64,000 nt of DNA from Alistipes sp. (GTDB lineage Bacteria; Bacteroidota; Bacteroidia; Bacteroidales; Rikenellaceae): the NCBI GenBank assembly GCA_017630455.1, contig JAGBVG010000006.1, positions 26,586 through 90,585 of the forward strand, written 5' to 3'. The notes beneath the pieces were generated by a model that saw nothing but the letters and a program-made list of their open reading frames with translations, had not been told where the DNA came from and searched no databases. Every line of letters begins with the position of its first letter. The first letter of the stretch is position 1. The position numbers were made by a program, and so were the translations under genes. Positions 8,839-17,060 of this stretch are shown one piece after another.

Positions 8839-10035
8839 ATGAAGAAATTTTTGGCGCTTGTAGCGCTTGTAGCAGTTGCCCTCACGGCGTGTGACAAGGG
8901 CAGCACAGAGCAAACCTTCACCTCGACTATCGAGCTCTATTCAAATGAGGTAGTCATAGCCAAGGGCGGTGGCGAGAAGATTGTGGAGTTTAAACTCAAT
9001 AATGGTCAGGGTGGCAAGGTTACTGCCGAGGCTGACGCAGAGTGGCTCGAGGCACGTGTGGAGTTCAATGCCGAGGTTGTGATCACAGCCCAGGCTAACG
9101 AGGGTGACGCTCGCGAGGCTAAGGTTACGGTGAAATATCAGGGCGCTAAGGATGCTGTAATCACCGTGAAGCAGAAGGCTGGCAATGTAGAGTTTGACGA
9201 GGAGTTCGCTGCAAAGCGCTTCGAGGGTCAGTATTTCGGCTCTGGAAACTACTTCGTGACACTCTCGGACATCGGTCTTGCGAAGGATGGTAGTCACAAG
9301 GCTAACGGCACATACTACATCTTCGACTTCTACGGTAACACTCCAAGCGACGAGGAGTACCCTATGTTGCCTAACGGCACTTACACCTTCGACGCTGCGA
9401 ACACCGGTGCTAACGGCACATTCTCGGATGAGAATAGTTGGTATGGTGTAACCAACGCTGCGGGAGAGTATGCTACGGCAAGAAGCTACAAAACAGCTAC
9501 TGTAACCGTTGAGGATGGCGTGTTTGAGGCACTCATAGAGTTCAACAATGGCGAGGTACACCGTGTGGTGTATGAGGGTGACCTCACAGCGGTACTCGAC
9601 GACACTACGCTCTCGGCAGATACCACAATCGCCATCGAGGGTGCGGAGATTGTCGCTACGAACTATGGTGACTTGTACGAGGTAGGTATGCAGAACTGGT
9701 ACATCGAGGTTAAGAAGGATGACAAGGTTATCTTGCTCGACGTCTTCTCGGCATCTACGACAGACCCATCGGGCGTATACCAGGTGTTGTCGGGTGCGGA
9801 GTATGCCAATAAGTTCATCCCAGGATTTATGGATGGCAGCGAGCTTGTAGGAGCGTGGTATGGCTCTGTCTCTAACGGTAAGTTCAAGGTTATCGCGCCT
9901 ATGGTAGACGGCGTTATAAAGATTGAGGTCTTGGGCAACACCGCGACTATAGACTTCGGCGTATGGGACGATGGTGGTAACCTCATCGACGGCTCTGCAT
10001 CAGGAGCATATAGCGTTGGCAAGGCGGAGGAATAA
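8839..10035 (+). CDS. BACON-domain surface lipoprotein, 398 aa
   Basis: Signal peptide with lipobox VAVALTAC (Cys18). A BACON-type domain spans about residues 25-112 (SNEVVIAKGGGEKIVEFKLN ... AEWLEARVEF ... ANEGDAREAKVTVKYQG). Two beta modules follow that match the last two modules of the preceding gene product: YFVTLSDIGL ... LPNGTYTFDAANTGANGTF, and EIVATNYGDLYEVGMQNWY with GSWYG-like VGAWYGSVSNG. The two genes are therefore paralogues of different module number. It has its own consensus promoter and the third paralogue follows after 67 bp. Substrate or ligand unknown. Confidence 0.85.
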   Translation: MKKFLALVALVAVALTACDKGSTEQTFTSTIELYSNEVVIAKGGGEKIVEFKLNNGQGGKVTAEADAEWLEARVEFNAEVVITAQANEGDAREAKVTVKYQGAKDAVITVKQKAGNVEFDEEFAAKRFEGQYFGSGNYFVTLSDIGLAKDGSHKANGTYYIFDFYGNTPSDEEYPMLPNGTYTFDAANTGANGTFSDENSWYGVTNAAGEYATARSYKTATVTVEDGVFEALIEFNNGEVHRVVYEGDLTAVLDDTTLSADTTIAIEGAEIVATNYGDLYEVGMQNWYIEVKKDDKVILLDVFSASTTDPSGVYQVLSGAEYANKFIPGFMDGSELVGAWYGSVSNGKFKVIAPMVDGVIKIEVLGNTATIDFGVWDDGGNLIDGSASGAYSVGKAEE

Positions 10036-10065
10036 TTAGGAATTACTAATTACTCACTACTCACT
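10034..10065 (+). repeat. Dispersed AT-rich motif, second copy
   Basis: ATTAGGAATTACTAATTACT followed by CACTACTCACT, beginning at the stop codon of the 398-aa BACON gene; similar to the copy at 8725-8760. Confidence 0.55.
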
Positions 10066-10102
10066 GAACACAATATCACATTATAAACCTAAATAAACTA
10101 TT

Positions 10103-11821
10103 ATGAAAAAGTTATTTTTCTTGTTGTTCGCGTTGCCACTTTTCGCAGCGTGTACAGAGACAGGCAATGAGCCTGAGCCACAGCCTCAGCCAGAGCCTGA
10201 GAAGAAGGCTCAGTTGATCCTCACATCAAATGAGGTTATGAACTTCAACGCCGAGGGCGGCCAGGGTCTTATCGACTACACCCTTGTGAATGCTAAGGAG
10301 GGCGTAGAGTTCGCTTCTGAGTGCGAGGCCGACTGGATCTCAGACTTCGTATTCGGCGAGGACATCACCTTCGTTGTTGCTGAGAACGAGGGCGAGGCTC
10401 GTGAGGCACAGATTGTTATCACCTATGCTGAGGCATCTATGGAGGTAACCGTAAAGCAGGCTGCAAAGACCGAGGAGCCAGAGCCAACGGCTCCTATTAT
10501 CGTCATCTCATCGGAGAATCCTATGGAGTTCGACATGAACGGTGGTATCGGTACTATCGAGTACACTATCGAGAACCCTATCGCTGGCGTATCACTCACT
10601 GCTAAGGCTGACGCAGCTTGGATTGCACAGACCACAGTTCAGGCTGAGAAGATTATCTTCCAGGTGTTGGCAAACGAGGTTGAGGAGGCTCGCGAGGGTA
10701 AGATTACCTTGACCTATGGTATGCTCGAGCCAGTGGAGGTTATCGTGAAGCAGGCAGCATATGCTGCTCCAGCTCCTGTATTCACCTTTGACCCTGCAAC
10801 TTTGGAGGTAAGCTTTGAGGGTGGCGCACAGAGCGTTGCTTACACTATCGAGAACGCTATCGAGGGTGCAGAGGTTGTTGCTACTTGCGAGGCAGCGTGG
10901 GTATCTAACCTCGTTGCTACTAATGGCACTTTGACCTTCGATGTAGCTGCTAACGAGGAGTCACTCCGTCAGGCTATCATCGTTTTGACTTATGGCGACT
11001 ATGCGTTTGAGTACGTCGTTAAGCAGCTTCCTGCAAACTACAACCCAGGTTTGAACTACCTCGCATTCACAGTTGTGGAGGCTTGGGCAGACCTCAAGGA
11101 GGGTGGTAACGTATGGAACGTAACATTCGTTGAGCACGACGAGCTTTTGGGTGATATGCAGACTGTTATCAGCTTCTACATTGAGGAGGCTAACGTTCAC
11201 AGCCTTGTTTCAGGCACATACACTACTGCCGAGGGTACTATCTTGCTTAACAATGCATCACGCAACGGCTACTCTACTTACCGTGCTAACGCATCGTTGG
11301 CAACTGATATCTCAGATGCATCGTTTGTTGTTGCAGTAGATACTGAGACTCAGACTATCTCGTTCGACGGCTCGTTCCAGGCTGGTAACGACATTGTAGC
11401 CTTGAGCTACACAGGCGCAGTACGTGGTATGGACCTTTCAGGTAACACATCTAACGAGGTTAACTGCACAGAGTGGAAGCGTTTCGACAAGAACTATCAG
11501 GATGCTACCGAGTGTATCTTCACTGGTAGATCATCAGACAACGCATTGGAGATTATGTTCCACATCCAGCACTCTGGTGGCACTAAGGTTATCCCTGCAG
11601 GTACTTACGAGGTAGCACCATTCGAGCCACAGGGTGATGTATTGGCAGACACTTCAACTGTTACCTATAACTCTGTAAAGGATTCGTTCGCGTCTGGTTC
11701 TATCACAGTTACTCACCTCCGTGGTATGTACAACTTCGAGTTCGAGATCGTTGATACTCTCGGTCGTCGTTTCACTGGCAACTATACTGGTGAGCTCGGC
11801 AATGGTGGTACAAACCCATAA
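10103..11821 (+). CDS. Triple-BACON surface lipoprotein, 572 aa
   Basis: The signal peptide KKLFFLLFALPLFAAC (Cys17) is nearly the same as that of the gene at 6583. A Glu-Pro-Gln linker leads to three consecutive BACON domains at about 38-124, 132-217 and 225-311. Each has the pattern F-x-GGxGxxxYTxxNA, then C/A-x-A-x-WI/VS, then F-x-V-A-x-NE-x-xREAxIxxTYG, ending VKQ. A C-terminal part of about 255 residues contains two modules like those in the two preceding proteins (GTYTTAEGTILLNN; GTKVIPAGTYEVAPF). No enzyme motif is visible. Duplication within and between these three genes is the obvious origin of the cluster. Whether it shares a transcript with the preceding gene is unclear; no terminator or clear promoter was seen between them. 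Confidence 0.86.
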   Translation: MKKLFFLLFALPLFAACTETGNEPEPQPQPEPEKKAQLILTSNEVMNFNAEGGQGLIDYTLVNAKEGVEFASECEADWISDFVFGEDITFVVAENEGEAREAQIVITYAEASMEVTVKQAAKTEEPEPTAPIIVISSENPMEFDMNGGIGTIEYTIENPIAGVSLTAKADAAWIAQTTVQAEKIIFQVLANEVEEAREGKITLTYGMLEPVEVIVKQAAYAAPAPVFTFDPATLEVSFEGGAQSVAYTIENAIEGAEVVATCEAAWVSNLVATNGTLTFDVAANEESLRQAIIVLTYGDYAFEYVVKQLPANYNPGLNYLAFTVVEAWADLKEGGNVWNVTFVEHDELLGDMQTVISFYIEEANVHSLVSGTYTTAEGTILLNNASRNGYSTYRANASLATDISDASFVVAVDTETQTISFDGSFQAGNDIVALSYTGAVRGMDLSGNTSNEVNCTEWKRFDKNYQDATECIFTGRSSDNALEIMFHIQHSGGTKVIPAGTYEVAPFEPQGDVLADTSTVTYNSVKDSFASGSITVTHLRGMYNFEFEIVDTLGRRFTGNYTGELGNGGTNP

Positions 11822-11868
11822 TCGGCCATTGTAAGGCAATTTCGCGGCTCTGTGGCCGTGAACAAAAC

Positions 11869-11903
11869 GAGGTGTGCTCCGTAGTGGGCACACCTCTTTC
11901 TTT
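11869..11903 (+). terminator. Intrinsic terminator after the BACON cluster
   Basis: GAGGTGTGC (11869-11877) pairs perfectly with GCACACCTC (11888-11896), followed by TTTCTTTTG. Confidence 0.9.
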
Positions 11904-12012
11904 TGTTGTATGGGGGGGGTAAGGAGTTTAGGGAGGATAGGGAGGTTAAGGAGCGAGAGGGATAAAAGTTGTTGCGCGCGATTATAAGACGTTCGGTAGC
12001 GAGAGGGAATTT
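11904..12012. other. Purine-rich intergenic stretch
   Basis: The plus strand here is dominated by G and A (a run of eight or more G near 11910, then AGGAG/GGGAGGATAGGGAGG-like words). No gene, promoter or hairpin explains it. It fills the rest of the 314-bp gap between the third BACON gene and guaA, apart from the terminator and the structured element. Confidence 0.5.
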
Positions 12013-12129
12013 ATTGTCAGAGTGGTACAGATGTGGCGCTGACACGAAAAAGCCACCGATGGGTAGTACTTGACGTACGTCCCATTGGTGGCGTTGACTG
12101 AAGCGTCACAGATGTGCCGCTATCACAAT
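12013..12129 (-). other. Structured 3' element, copy 1 (after guaA)
   Basis: Read on the minus strand it starts with GTGATA 9 nt after the guaA stop codon. Its core hairpin is GCCACCAATGGG (12092-12081) against CCCATCGGTGGC (12063-12052), capped by GTAC-loop-GTAC and followed by five T. An outer arm, ATTGTGATAGCGG against CCACTCTGACAAT, closes the whole element with mismatches. The same architecture recurs after guaB and rny. Part of it may act as a terminator; the conserved outer arm and apex are more than a terminator needs. Confidence 0.75.
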
Positions 12130-12135
12130 AAATTA

Positions 12136-13665
12136 TTATTCCCACTCAATTGTTGCTGGTGGCTTTGAGGAGATGTCGTAGACTACGCGGTTGACGCCTC
12201 GTACCTTGTTGATAATCTCATTCGATAGACGTGCCAAAATCTCATATGGGATATGTACCCAATCGGCAGTCATACCATCGGTAGACTGTACAGCACGGAG
12301 AGCTACGCAACGCTCGTATGTACGCTCATCACCCATAACACCTACCGACTGAACAGGCAACAAGATAGCGCCTGCCTGCCAAATCTTATCGTACCAGCCT
12401 GTCTCGCGGAGGATGTCGAGGTAAATCTTGTCGACGTTCTGCAAAATCTCTACCTTCTCGCGGGTAATCTCACCAAGAATACGGATGGCAAGACCTGGAC
12501 CTGGGAATGGATGACGGTTGATAAGGCGGTCGCTCATACCCATAGAACGGCCTACGCGGCGTACCTCGTCCTTGAACAAAAGACGCAATGGCTCAACAAC
12601 CTTAAGGCCCATCTTCTCTGGAAGACCACCTACGTTATGGTGCGACTTGATGACTACGGCTGTGCCGTTAACCTGCGCTGACTCAACAACATCTGGGTAG
12701 ATAGTACCCTGACCGAGCCACTTAACGCCCTGCAACTTCTTAGCCTCCTGCTCGAAGACCTCCACGAAGTCGCGACCGATAATCTTACGCTTGGTCTCTG
12801 GGTCGGTGACGCCAGCCAAGTCGCCAAGGAACTTCTCCGAAGCATCTACGCCCTTAACATTTAGGCCAAGGCCACGGTAAGAGTCGATAACCTCCGCGAA
12901 CTCATCCTTACGCAAAAGACCCGAGTCAACGAAGATACAGTACAAATTCTCGCCGATAGCCTTGTGCAACAACATCGCAGCAACAGAAGAGTCTACGCCA
13001 CCCGAGAGACCAAGGACAACCTTGTCGTCGCCCAACTTCTCGCGCAACTCCTTAACGGTGCTCTCCACGAAACTATCTGGAGTCCAATCGCCCTTGCAGC
13101 CACAGATGCCCTTCACGAAGTTCTCAATCATTGTGAAGCCCTCCTCAGAGTGGTAAACCTCAGGATGGAACTGGATACCCCAAGTCTGCTCGCCCGCGAT
13201 GCGGTAAGCAGCGCACGCCACATCCTCGGTAGAGGCGATGATGTCGTAACCCTCGGGGATGGTGGTGATGGTGTCGCCGTGGCTCATCCACACCTGTGAT
13301 GATGGTGAGAGACGCTGCATAAGTTCGTCGTCAGCCTTAACGACGCGCATCTGCGCACGGCCATACTCTCTACTTGGTGATGCCTCGACCTTGCCACCGA
13401 AGAAGTGAGCGAGGTACTGCGCACCATAGCATACGCCAAGGAGCGGCATCTTACCCTTGATAGCCTCGAGGTTGAAGCGTGGAGCACCCTCCTCGCGCAC
13501 CGAACGTGGTGAACCAGAGAGAATAACGCCGCGCACCGACTCATCGAGTGTTGGTGGGTTGTTGAATGGGTGAATCTCGCAATATACCATCATCTCACGA
13601 ATGCGTCGTGCGATGAGCTGGGTGTACTGCGACCCAAAGTCTATGATTATAATCTTATCTGTCAT
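12136..13665 (-). CDS. guaA: GMP synthase (glutamine-hydrolysing)
   Basis: 509 aa. Converts XMP to GMP using glutamine and ATP. The N-terminal class I glutamine amidotransferase domain has the nucleophile Cys79 in [12 protein letters not shown] and the His-Glu pair in [14 protein letters not shown]. The ATP pyrophosphatase P-loop is [13 protein letters not shown] (about residue 217-229). The C-terminal dimerisation/XMP-binding domain ends in the expected KPPATIEWE. It lies downstream of guaB on the same strand with a 159-bp gap that contains a copy of the structured element, so the two genes may be separate transcripts or linked by read-through. Full length, no anomalies. Confidence 0.97.
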   Translation of the reverse strand: MTDKIIIIDFGSQYTQLIARRIREMMVYCEIHPFNNPPTLDESVRGVILSGSPRSVREEGAPRFNLEAIKGKMPLLGVCYGAQYLAHFFGGKVEASPSREYGRAQMRVVKADDELMQRLSPSSQVWMSHGDTITTIPEGYDIIASTEDVACAAYRIAGEQTWGIQFHPEVYHSEEGFTMIENFVKGICGCKGDWTPDSFVESTVKELREKLGDDKVVLGLSGGVDSSVAAMLLHKAIGENLYCIFVDSGLLRKDEFAEVIDSYRGLGLNVKGVDASEKFLGDLAGVTDPETKRKIIGRDFVEVFEQEAKKLQGVKWLGQGTIYPDVVESAQVNGTAVVIKSHHNVGGLPEKMGLKVVEPLRLLFKDEVRRVGRSMGMSDRLINRHPFPGPGLAIRILGEITREKVEILQNVDKIYLDILRETGWYDKIWQAGAILLPVQSVGVMGDERTYERCVALRAVQSTDGMTADWVHIPYEILARLSNEIINKVRGVNRVVYDISSKPPATIEWE

Positions 13666-13703
13666 ATAATGTTATAAATTATCTTTCTTATCCCGACCGT
13701 TTG

Positions 13704-13818
13704 GTGTCAGAATGGGTTAGATGCAACGCTCGGCAAAATTGACTACGATGGGCTGTACTTAGGCGTACTGCCCATTGTAGGCATATTTTGTTAGCGGCAG
13801 CAGATGACCCATTATCAC
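13704..13818 (-). other. Structured 3' element, copy 2 (after guaB)
   Basis: Begins GTGATA 6 nt after the guaB stop codon. The core hairpin is GCCTACAATGGGC against GCCCATCGTAGTC with the apex AGTACGCCTAAGTACA. The outer arm is AATGGGT (next to GTGAT) against ACCCATT (next to CTGACAC). Relative to the other copies, two core base pairs have changed on both sides (AC/GT to TA/TA), so pairing is kept. Confidence 0.75.
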
Positions 13819-13824
13819 GCCAAA

Positions 13825-15297
13825 CTACTCGCCTCGTGAGTAGTTAGGTGTCTCCGAAGTGATGGTGATGTCGTGAGGGTGATTCTCCGTAACACCGCTC
13901 GAGGTGATGCGGATGAAACGCGCAGTCTGCAATGTATCGATATCCTTAGCACCACAGTAGCCCATACCCGCACGGAGACCTCCTACCAACTGATATACCG
14001 TCTCGGCAAGCTTACCCTTGAAAGGTACGCGACCCACGATACCCTCTGGAACGAGCTTCATAACATTCACCTCGCCCTTCTGGAAGTAACGATCCGCAGA
14101 ACCAGCCTTCATAGCGTCGATAGAGCCCATACCACGGTAAGCCTTGAACTTACGACCATTATATATAATAGTCTCGCCTGGCGACTCCTCGGTGCCGGCA
14201 AACATAGAGCCCACCATAACGCAGTTACCACCAGCAGCCAATGCCTTAACGATATCGCCAGAGTAACGAAGACCACCATCGGCAATGATAGGCACACCAG
14301 CCTTCTTAGCCTCGGTACTTGCAGCGTAGATAGCCGACAACTGAGGAACGCCAACACCCGCGATGATACGTGTGGTGCAGATAGAGCCAGGGCCGATACC
14401 CACCTTGATGCCATCCGCGCCATTCTCGCAGAGGTACTTTGCAGCCTCGGCAGTGGCGATGTTACCACACACAACGTCGAGGTGTGGATATGTAGCCTTG
14501 ATCTTCTTCAACAAATCGACAACGCCCTTTGTGTGGCCGTGTGCTGAGTCGAGAACCACGGCGTCCACCTCCTCAGCAACAAGAGCTGCCACGCGGTCCA
14601 TAGCGTCTGGGGTGATGCCGATACCCGCAGCTACACGCAAACGGCCCTTAGCATCCTTGCACGCCATAGGGTTATCCTTGAGCTTTGTGATGTCGCGGTA
14701 GGTGATGAGACCCACGAGTTTGCCGTCGTTATCCACTACCGGTAGCTTCTCGATCTTGTTTGCGAGCAACACCTCAGCAGCGCTCTTGAGGTCGGTCTCG
14801 TGTGTTGTCACGATATTCTCCTTGGTCATCACCTCCTCAATCTTGCGCTCCATATCGCTCTGGAAGCGGAGATCGCGGTTTGTGACGATACCAATGAGGT
14901 AACCCTTCTCGTCAACAACAGGGATACCACCAATCTTATTCTCCTGCATAAGGTTGAGCGCATCGCCCACGGTGTTATCCTTGAGGATTGTCACAGGGTC
15001 GTAAATCATACCGCTCTCGGCACGCTTCACACGGCGCACGTGGGCTGCCTGTGCTGCGATGGACATATTCTTGTGGATAACGCCGATACCACCCTCACGC
15101 GCCAAAGCGATAGCGAGCGTAGCCTCAGTAACGGTATCCATAGCCGCCGAGACGATAGGTATGTTCAAAGTGATGTTTCGAGAGAATCGAGCGACTGTCG
15201 ACACCTCGCGAGGCAAAACCTCAGAGTAGGCTGGTACGAGCAACACATCATCAAATGTGAGACCTGTTGGCAGTACCCTTTCATCAATAAATGACAT
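13825..15297 (-). CDS. guaB: IMP dehydrogenase
   Basis: 490 aa, the usual length. Oxidises IMP to XMP with NAD+, the rate-limiting step of GMP synthesis. The TIM barrel opens with [18 protein letters not shown] tandem CBS (Bateman) domain occupies about residues 95-205 ([20 protein letters not shown], then [19 protein letters not shown]). The catalytic loop is [11 protein letters not shown] with Cys307. The product feeds guaA directly downstream. A -7 element on the minus strand at 15337-15344 gives a leader of about 35 nt. No anomalies. Confidence 0.97.
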   Translation of the reverse strand: MSFIDERVLPTGLTFDDVLLVPAYSEVLPREVSTVARFSRNITLNIPIVSAAMDTVTEATLAIALAREGGIGVIHKNMSIAAQAAHVRRVKRAESGMIYDPVTILKDNTVGDALNLMQENKIGGIPVVDEKGYLIGIVTNRDLRFQSDMERKIEEVMTKENIVTTHETDLKSAAEVLLANKIEKLPVVDNDGKLVGLITYRDITKLKDNPMACKDAKGRLRVAAGIGITPDAMDRVAALVAEEVDAVVLDSAHGHTKGVVDLLKKIKATYPHLDVVCGNIATAEAAKYLCENGADGIKVGIGPGSICTTRIIAGVGVPQLSAIYAASTEAKKAGVPIIADGGLRYSGDIVKALAAGGNCVMVGSMFAGTEESPGETIIYNGRKFKAYRGMGSIDAMKAGSADRYFQKGEVNVMKLVPEGIVGRVPFKGKLAETVYQLVGGLRAGMGYCGAKDIDTLQTARFIRITSSGVTENHPHDITITSETPNYSRGE

Positions 15298-15336
15298 ATC
15301 AGGTAAATTTTAGGTATTACATTTTTTTGTTGCCTA

Positions 15337-15367
15337 CAAAAGTAATGAAAATTTCTGAGAAGTACAA
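15337..15367 (-). promoter_or_regulatory. Promoter of guaB
   Basis: On the minus strand TACTTTTG (complement of 15337-15344) matches TAnnTTTG, with TTG at 15365-15367 about 20 bp upstream. Confidence 0.7.
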
Positions 15368-15419
15368 CAGCTAAATAAAAAAAAGTACGATTTAGAGTCT
15401 GTGGTTAAATATTGCCCCT

Positions 15420-15441
15420 GGTAAAATTAAATTATTTTACC
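15420..15441. promoter_or_regulatory. Palindrome between guaB and the coiled-coil gene
   Basis: GGTAAAAT-TAAATT-ATTTTACC is an 8-bp inverted repeat just upstream of the -33 region of the plus-strand promoter. It could be an operator or simply part of an AT-rich hairpin. Confidence 0.4.
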
Positions 15442-15447
15442 TCAGCA

Positions 15448-15479
15448 CTTGATAAATGGGCTTTCATATTGTATATTTG
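15448..15479 (+). promoter_or_regulatory. Promoter of the small coiled-coil membrane protein
   Basis: CTTG at 15448-15451 and TATATTTG at 15472-15479, spacing 20 bp. It fixes the start codon at 15501 because an upstream in-frame ATG at 15456 would precede the transcription start. Confidence 0.75.
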
Positions 15480-15500
15480 TACAATAAAGTTAAATTATTT

Positions 15501-16121
15501 ATGAGACAATTTTTTACTATTCTGATTGCTTTTGCGTCACTTATACTTATGTTGCTTGGCAACAACGCCCTACGCAACGAGAATCAACGACTGATGGCGA
15601 ACAACGAGGCACTGCAGAGCGAGATGAAGCTCTACCGCACACGCCTCGGCAAGTCGGCGGCATCTGTGGCAGAGCTACGCCTGACACTCTCAGAGCTGCG
15701 CGACAGGCACGCTGATGCCCTGTGCGAGATAGAGTCTATGGAGCTGAAGCTGCGCCGCGTGAAGAGCTATGCCGAGAGCGTTGCACGCACAACGATTGTC
15801 GAGACATTACACCTTGAGCCACAGCGTGATACTGCCATACTCAATGACGGCATTGCCACCACCCCACTGCGCTGGAGCGTAGACTACCACGACGGGCATA
15901 TCGCAATCTCGGGTGAGGTGTGGCGCGACACCTTGAGCCTTAACATCGAAAGCATCGACACACTGCGACAAGTGGTGCATCGCATCCCGCGCCGCTTCCT
16001 TGGCATACCTTACGGCACGAAGTATCTGCGCCAGGAGATAACATCTTCAAATCCACACACCACGCTAATTTACAGCGAGTATATAACGATAGATAGACGA
16101 ATAGGAAACAAAAAATGGTAG
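15501..16121 (+). CDS. Small membrane-anchored coiled-coil protein (DUF6549-like)
   Basis: 206 aa from the ATG at 15501. The N-terminus MRQFFTILIAFASLILMLLG is a single transmembrane anchor. A coiled coil follows (about residues 25-95, heptad-like LRNENQRLMANNEALQSEM ... LRLTLSELRDRHADALCEIE). The C-terminal ~110 residues form a small beta-rich domain (HIAISGEVWRDTLSLNIES). This layout resembles short one-TM proteins found in Bacteroidales mobile elements and chromosomes and annotated as DUF6549; the assignment is from memory and tentative. It stands alone with its own promoter. Function unknown. Confidence 0.7.
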   Translation: MRQFFTILIAFASLILMLLGNNALRNENQRLMANNEALQSEMKLYRTRLGKSAASVAELRLTLSELRDRHADALCEIESMELKLRRVKSYAESVARTTIVETLHLEPQRDTAILNDGIATTPLRWSVDYHDGHIAISGEVWRDTLSLNIESIDTLRQVVHRIPRRFLGIPYGTKYLRQEITSSNPHTTLIYSEYITIDRRIGNKKW

Positions 16122-16141
16122 TAGGTACAACCTACTACCAT
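16115..16141 (-). terminator. Terminator of the pot operon (convergent)
   Basis: ATGGTAGTAGGT (16115-16126) pairs perfectly with ACCTACTACCAT (16130-16141) around a 3-nt loop. On the minus strand a T run follows, so it terminates the leftward pot/porin transcript. It overlaps the stop codon of the plus-strand gene. Confidence 0.85.
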
Positions 16142-16163
16142 TCATCACTCAAACGTCTCGCGA

Positions 16164-17012
16164 TTAGAACGAGAAGCCGGCCTTAAGCAATGCGTAATGG
16201 CGGTTTGTGGTAGGGTTATAGGTATAGCCCAACTCCACAGGTATGGTCACCTTATCAACCTCGAAGTCGCGCGTAAGAACAAGACTCAAATTCGTAACAT
16301 TGAAGCCCTTAGGCTGATTATCAAAGTCCAAAGTATAGGCACCATCAACCATCTTACGTGGTCCTGCCATCCAGAACGGACCTGTCCAAGGCGCAGCACC
16401 TGCAATGATCTCCATATCAAGCACATCGCCGAAAGGCTGTGTGTAGCCCACCTCAAAGTATGATGAGAAGGCACGCTTGCCATTAGGCAGGCGGTCCGCA
16501 GCGTGGAGGAAGGTGGTTGCCCAGTGCAGACGCAAGCGGTCAAAAAATGTGTAATCTATGGTAGCCGTGAGGTTATGCGCCTCCTTGTCGAAGAAACTCT
16601 GCGCGCCAAAGTCTGGACCCGCACCGCAGAAGACATCGTAGATAGTCACAGAGAGGTTCTCGTGGTCGAAGCCGAGGAACATATCAAATTCCTTGTAATC
16701 GCTTAGGAGCGAGGCATTTCCCCAGAGGTTAATATAGAACTTACCGTAGCCGAGGGTAAGCGATGGCTGGAACGATGGGTCGAACATATTACCCGTATAC
16801 GACTGGTCGTAACCGCGCCACATATAGTTCGATGCGAGGTCGAAGCCCGCCTCCCACCAGAACGCCCACTCGTCATCCTCCTCGTGGTCGCAGCAGCACT
16901 CCTCTGAGCAATCCATAAGTGGGTTAACACTCTGTGAAACAGCCTCTGGCTGAGCAGCATACAACGGCAACGACACGCAAAGCGCAAGTACAAAAGCAAA
17001 TATTTTCTTCAT
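16164..17012 (-). CDS. Outer-membrane beta-barrel protein, TorF-like putative porin
   Basis: 282 aa. Signal peptide KKIFAFVLALCVSLPLYA. The mature start has an unusual CSEECCCDHEEDDE segment (four Cys, one His and seven acidic residues). The rest alternates hydrophobic/polar strands with aromatic girdles (WWEAGFDLASNYMWRGYDQS; FYINLWGNASLL; LRLHWATTFLH) and ends in the barrel signature GFSF with terminal Phe. The ASNYMWRG start is typical of the TorF/Gcw_chp family of putative porins. It is the last gene of the potABCD operon: 48 bp after potD, no promoter-like sequence between, and a terminator just after it. Inference: it may be the outer-membrane channel for polyamines. Structural class confident, substrate not. 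Confidence 0.75.
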   Translation of the reverse strand: MKKIFAFVLALCVSLPLYAAQPEAVSQSVNPLMDCSEECCCDHEEDDEWAFWWEAGFDLASNYMWRGYDQSYTGNMFDPSFQPSLTLGYGKFYINLWGNASLLSDYKEFDMFLGFDHENLSVTIYDVFCGAGPDFGAQSFFDKEAHNLTATIDYTFFDRLRLHWATTFLHAADRLPNGKRAFSSYFEVGYTQPFGDVLDMEIIAGAAPWTGPFWMAGPRKMVDGAYTLDFDNQPKGFNVTNLSLVLTRDFEVDKVTIPVELGYTYNPTTNRHYALLKAGFSF

Positions 17013-17060
17013 TTTCGTCTCTTTATTTTAATTAAGGTTTAGGAATAATAATTAGATTGA

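Noticed and set aside
15456-15500. Upstream start for the coiled-coil membrane protein
   Set aside because: The ATG precedes the TATATTTG -7 box; the ATG at 15501 gives a normal N-terminal membrane anchor.
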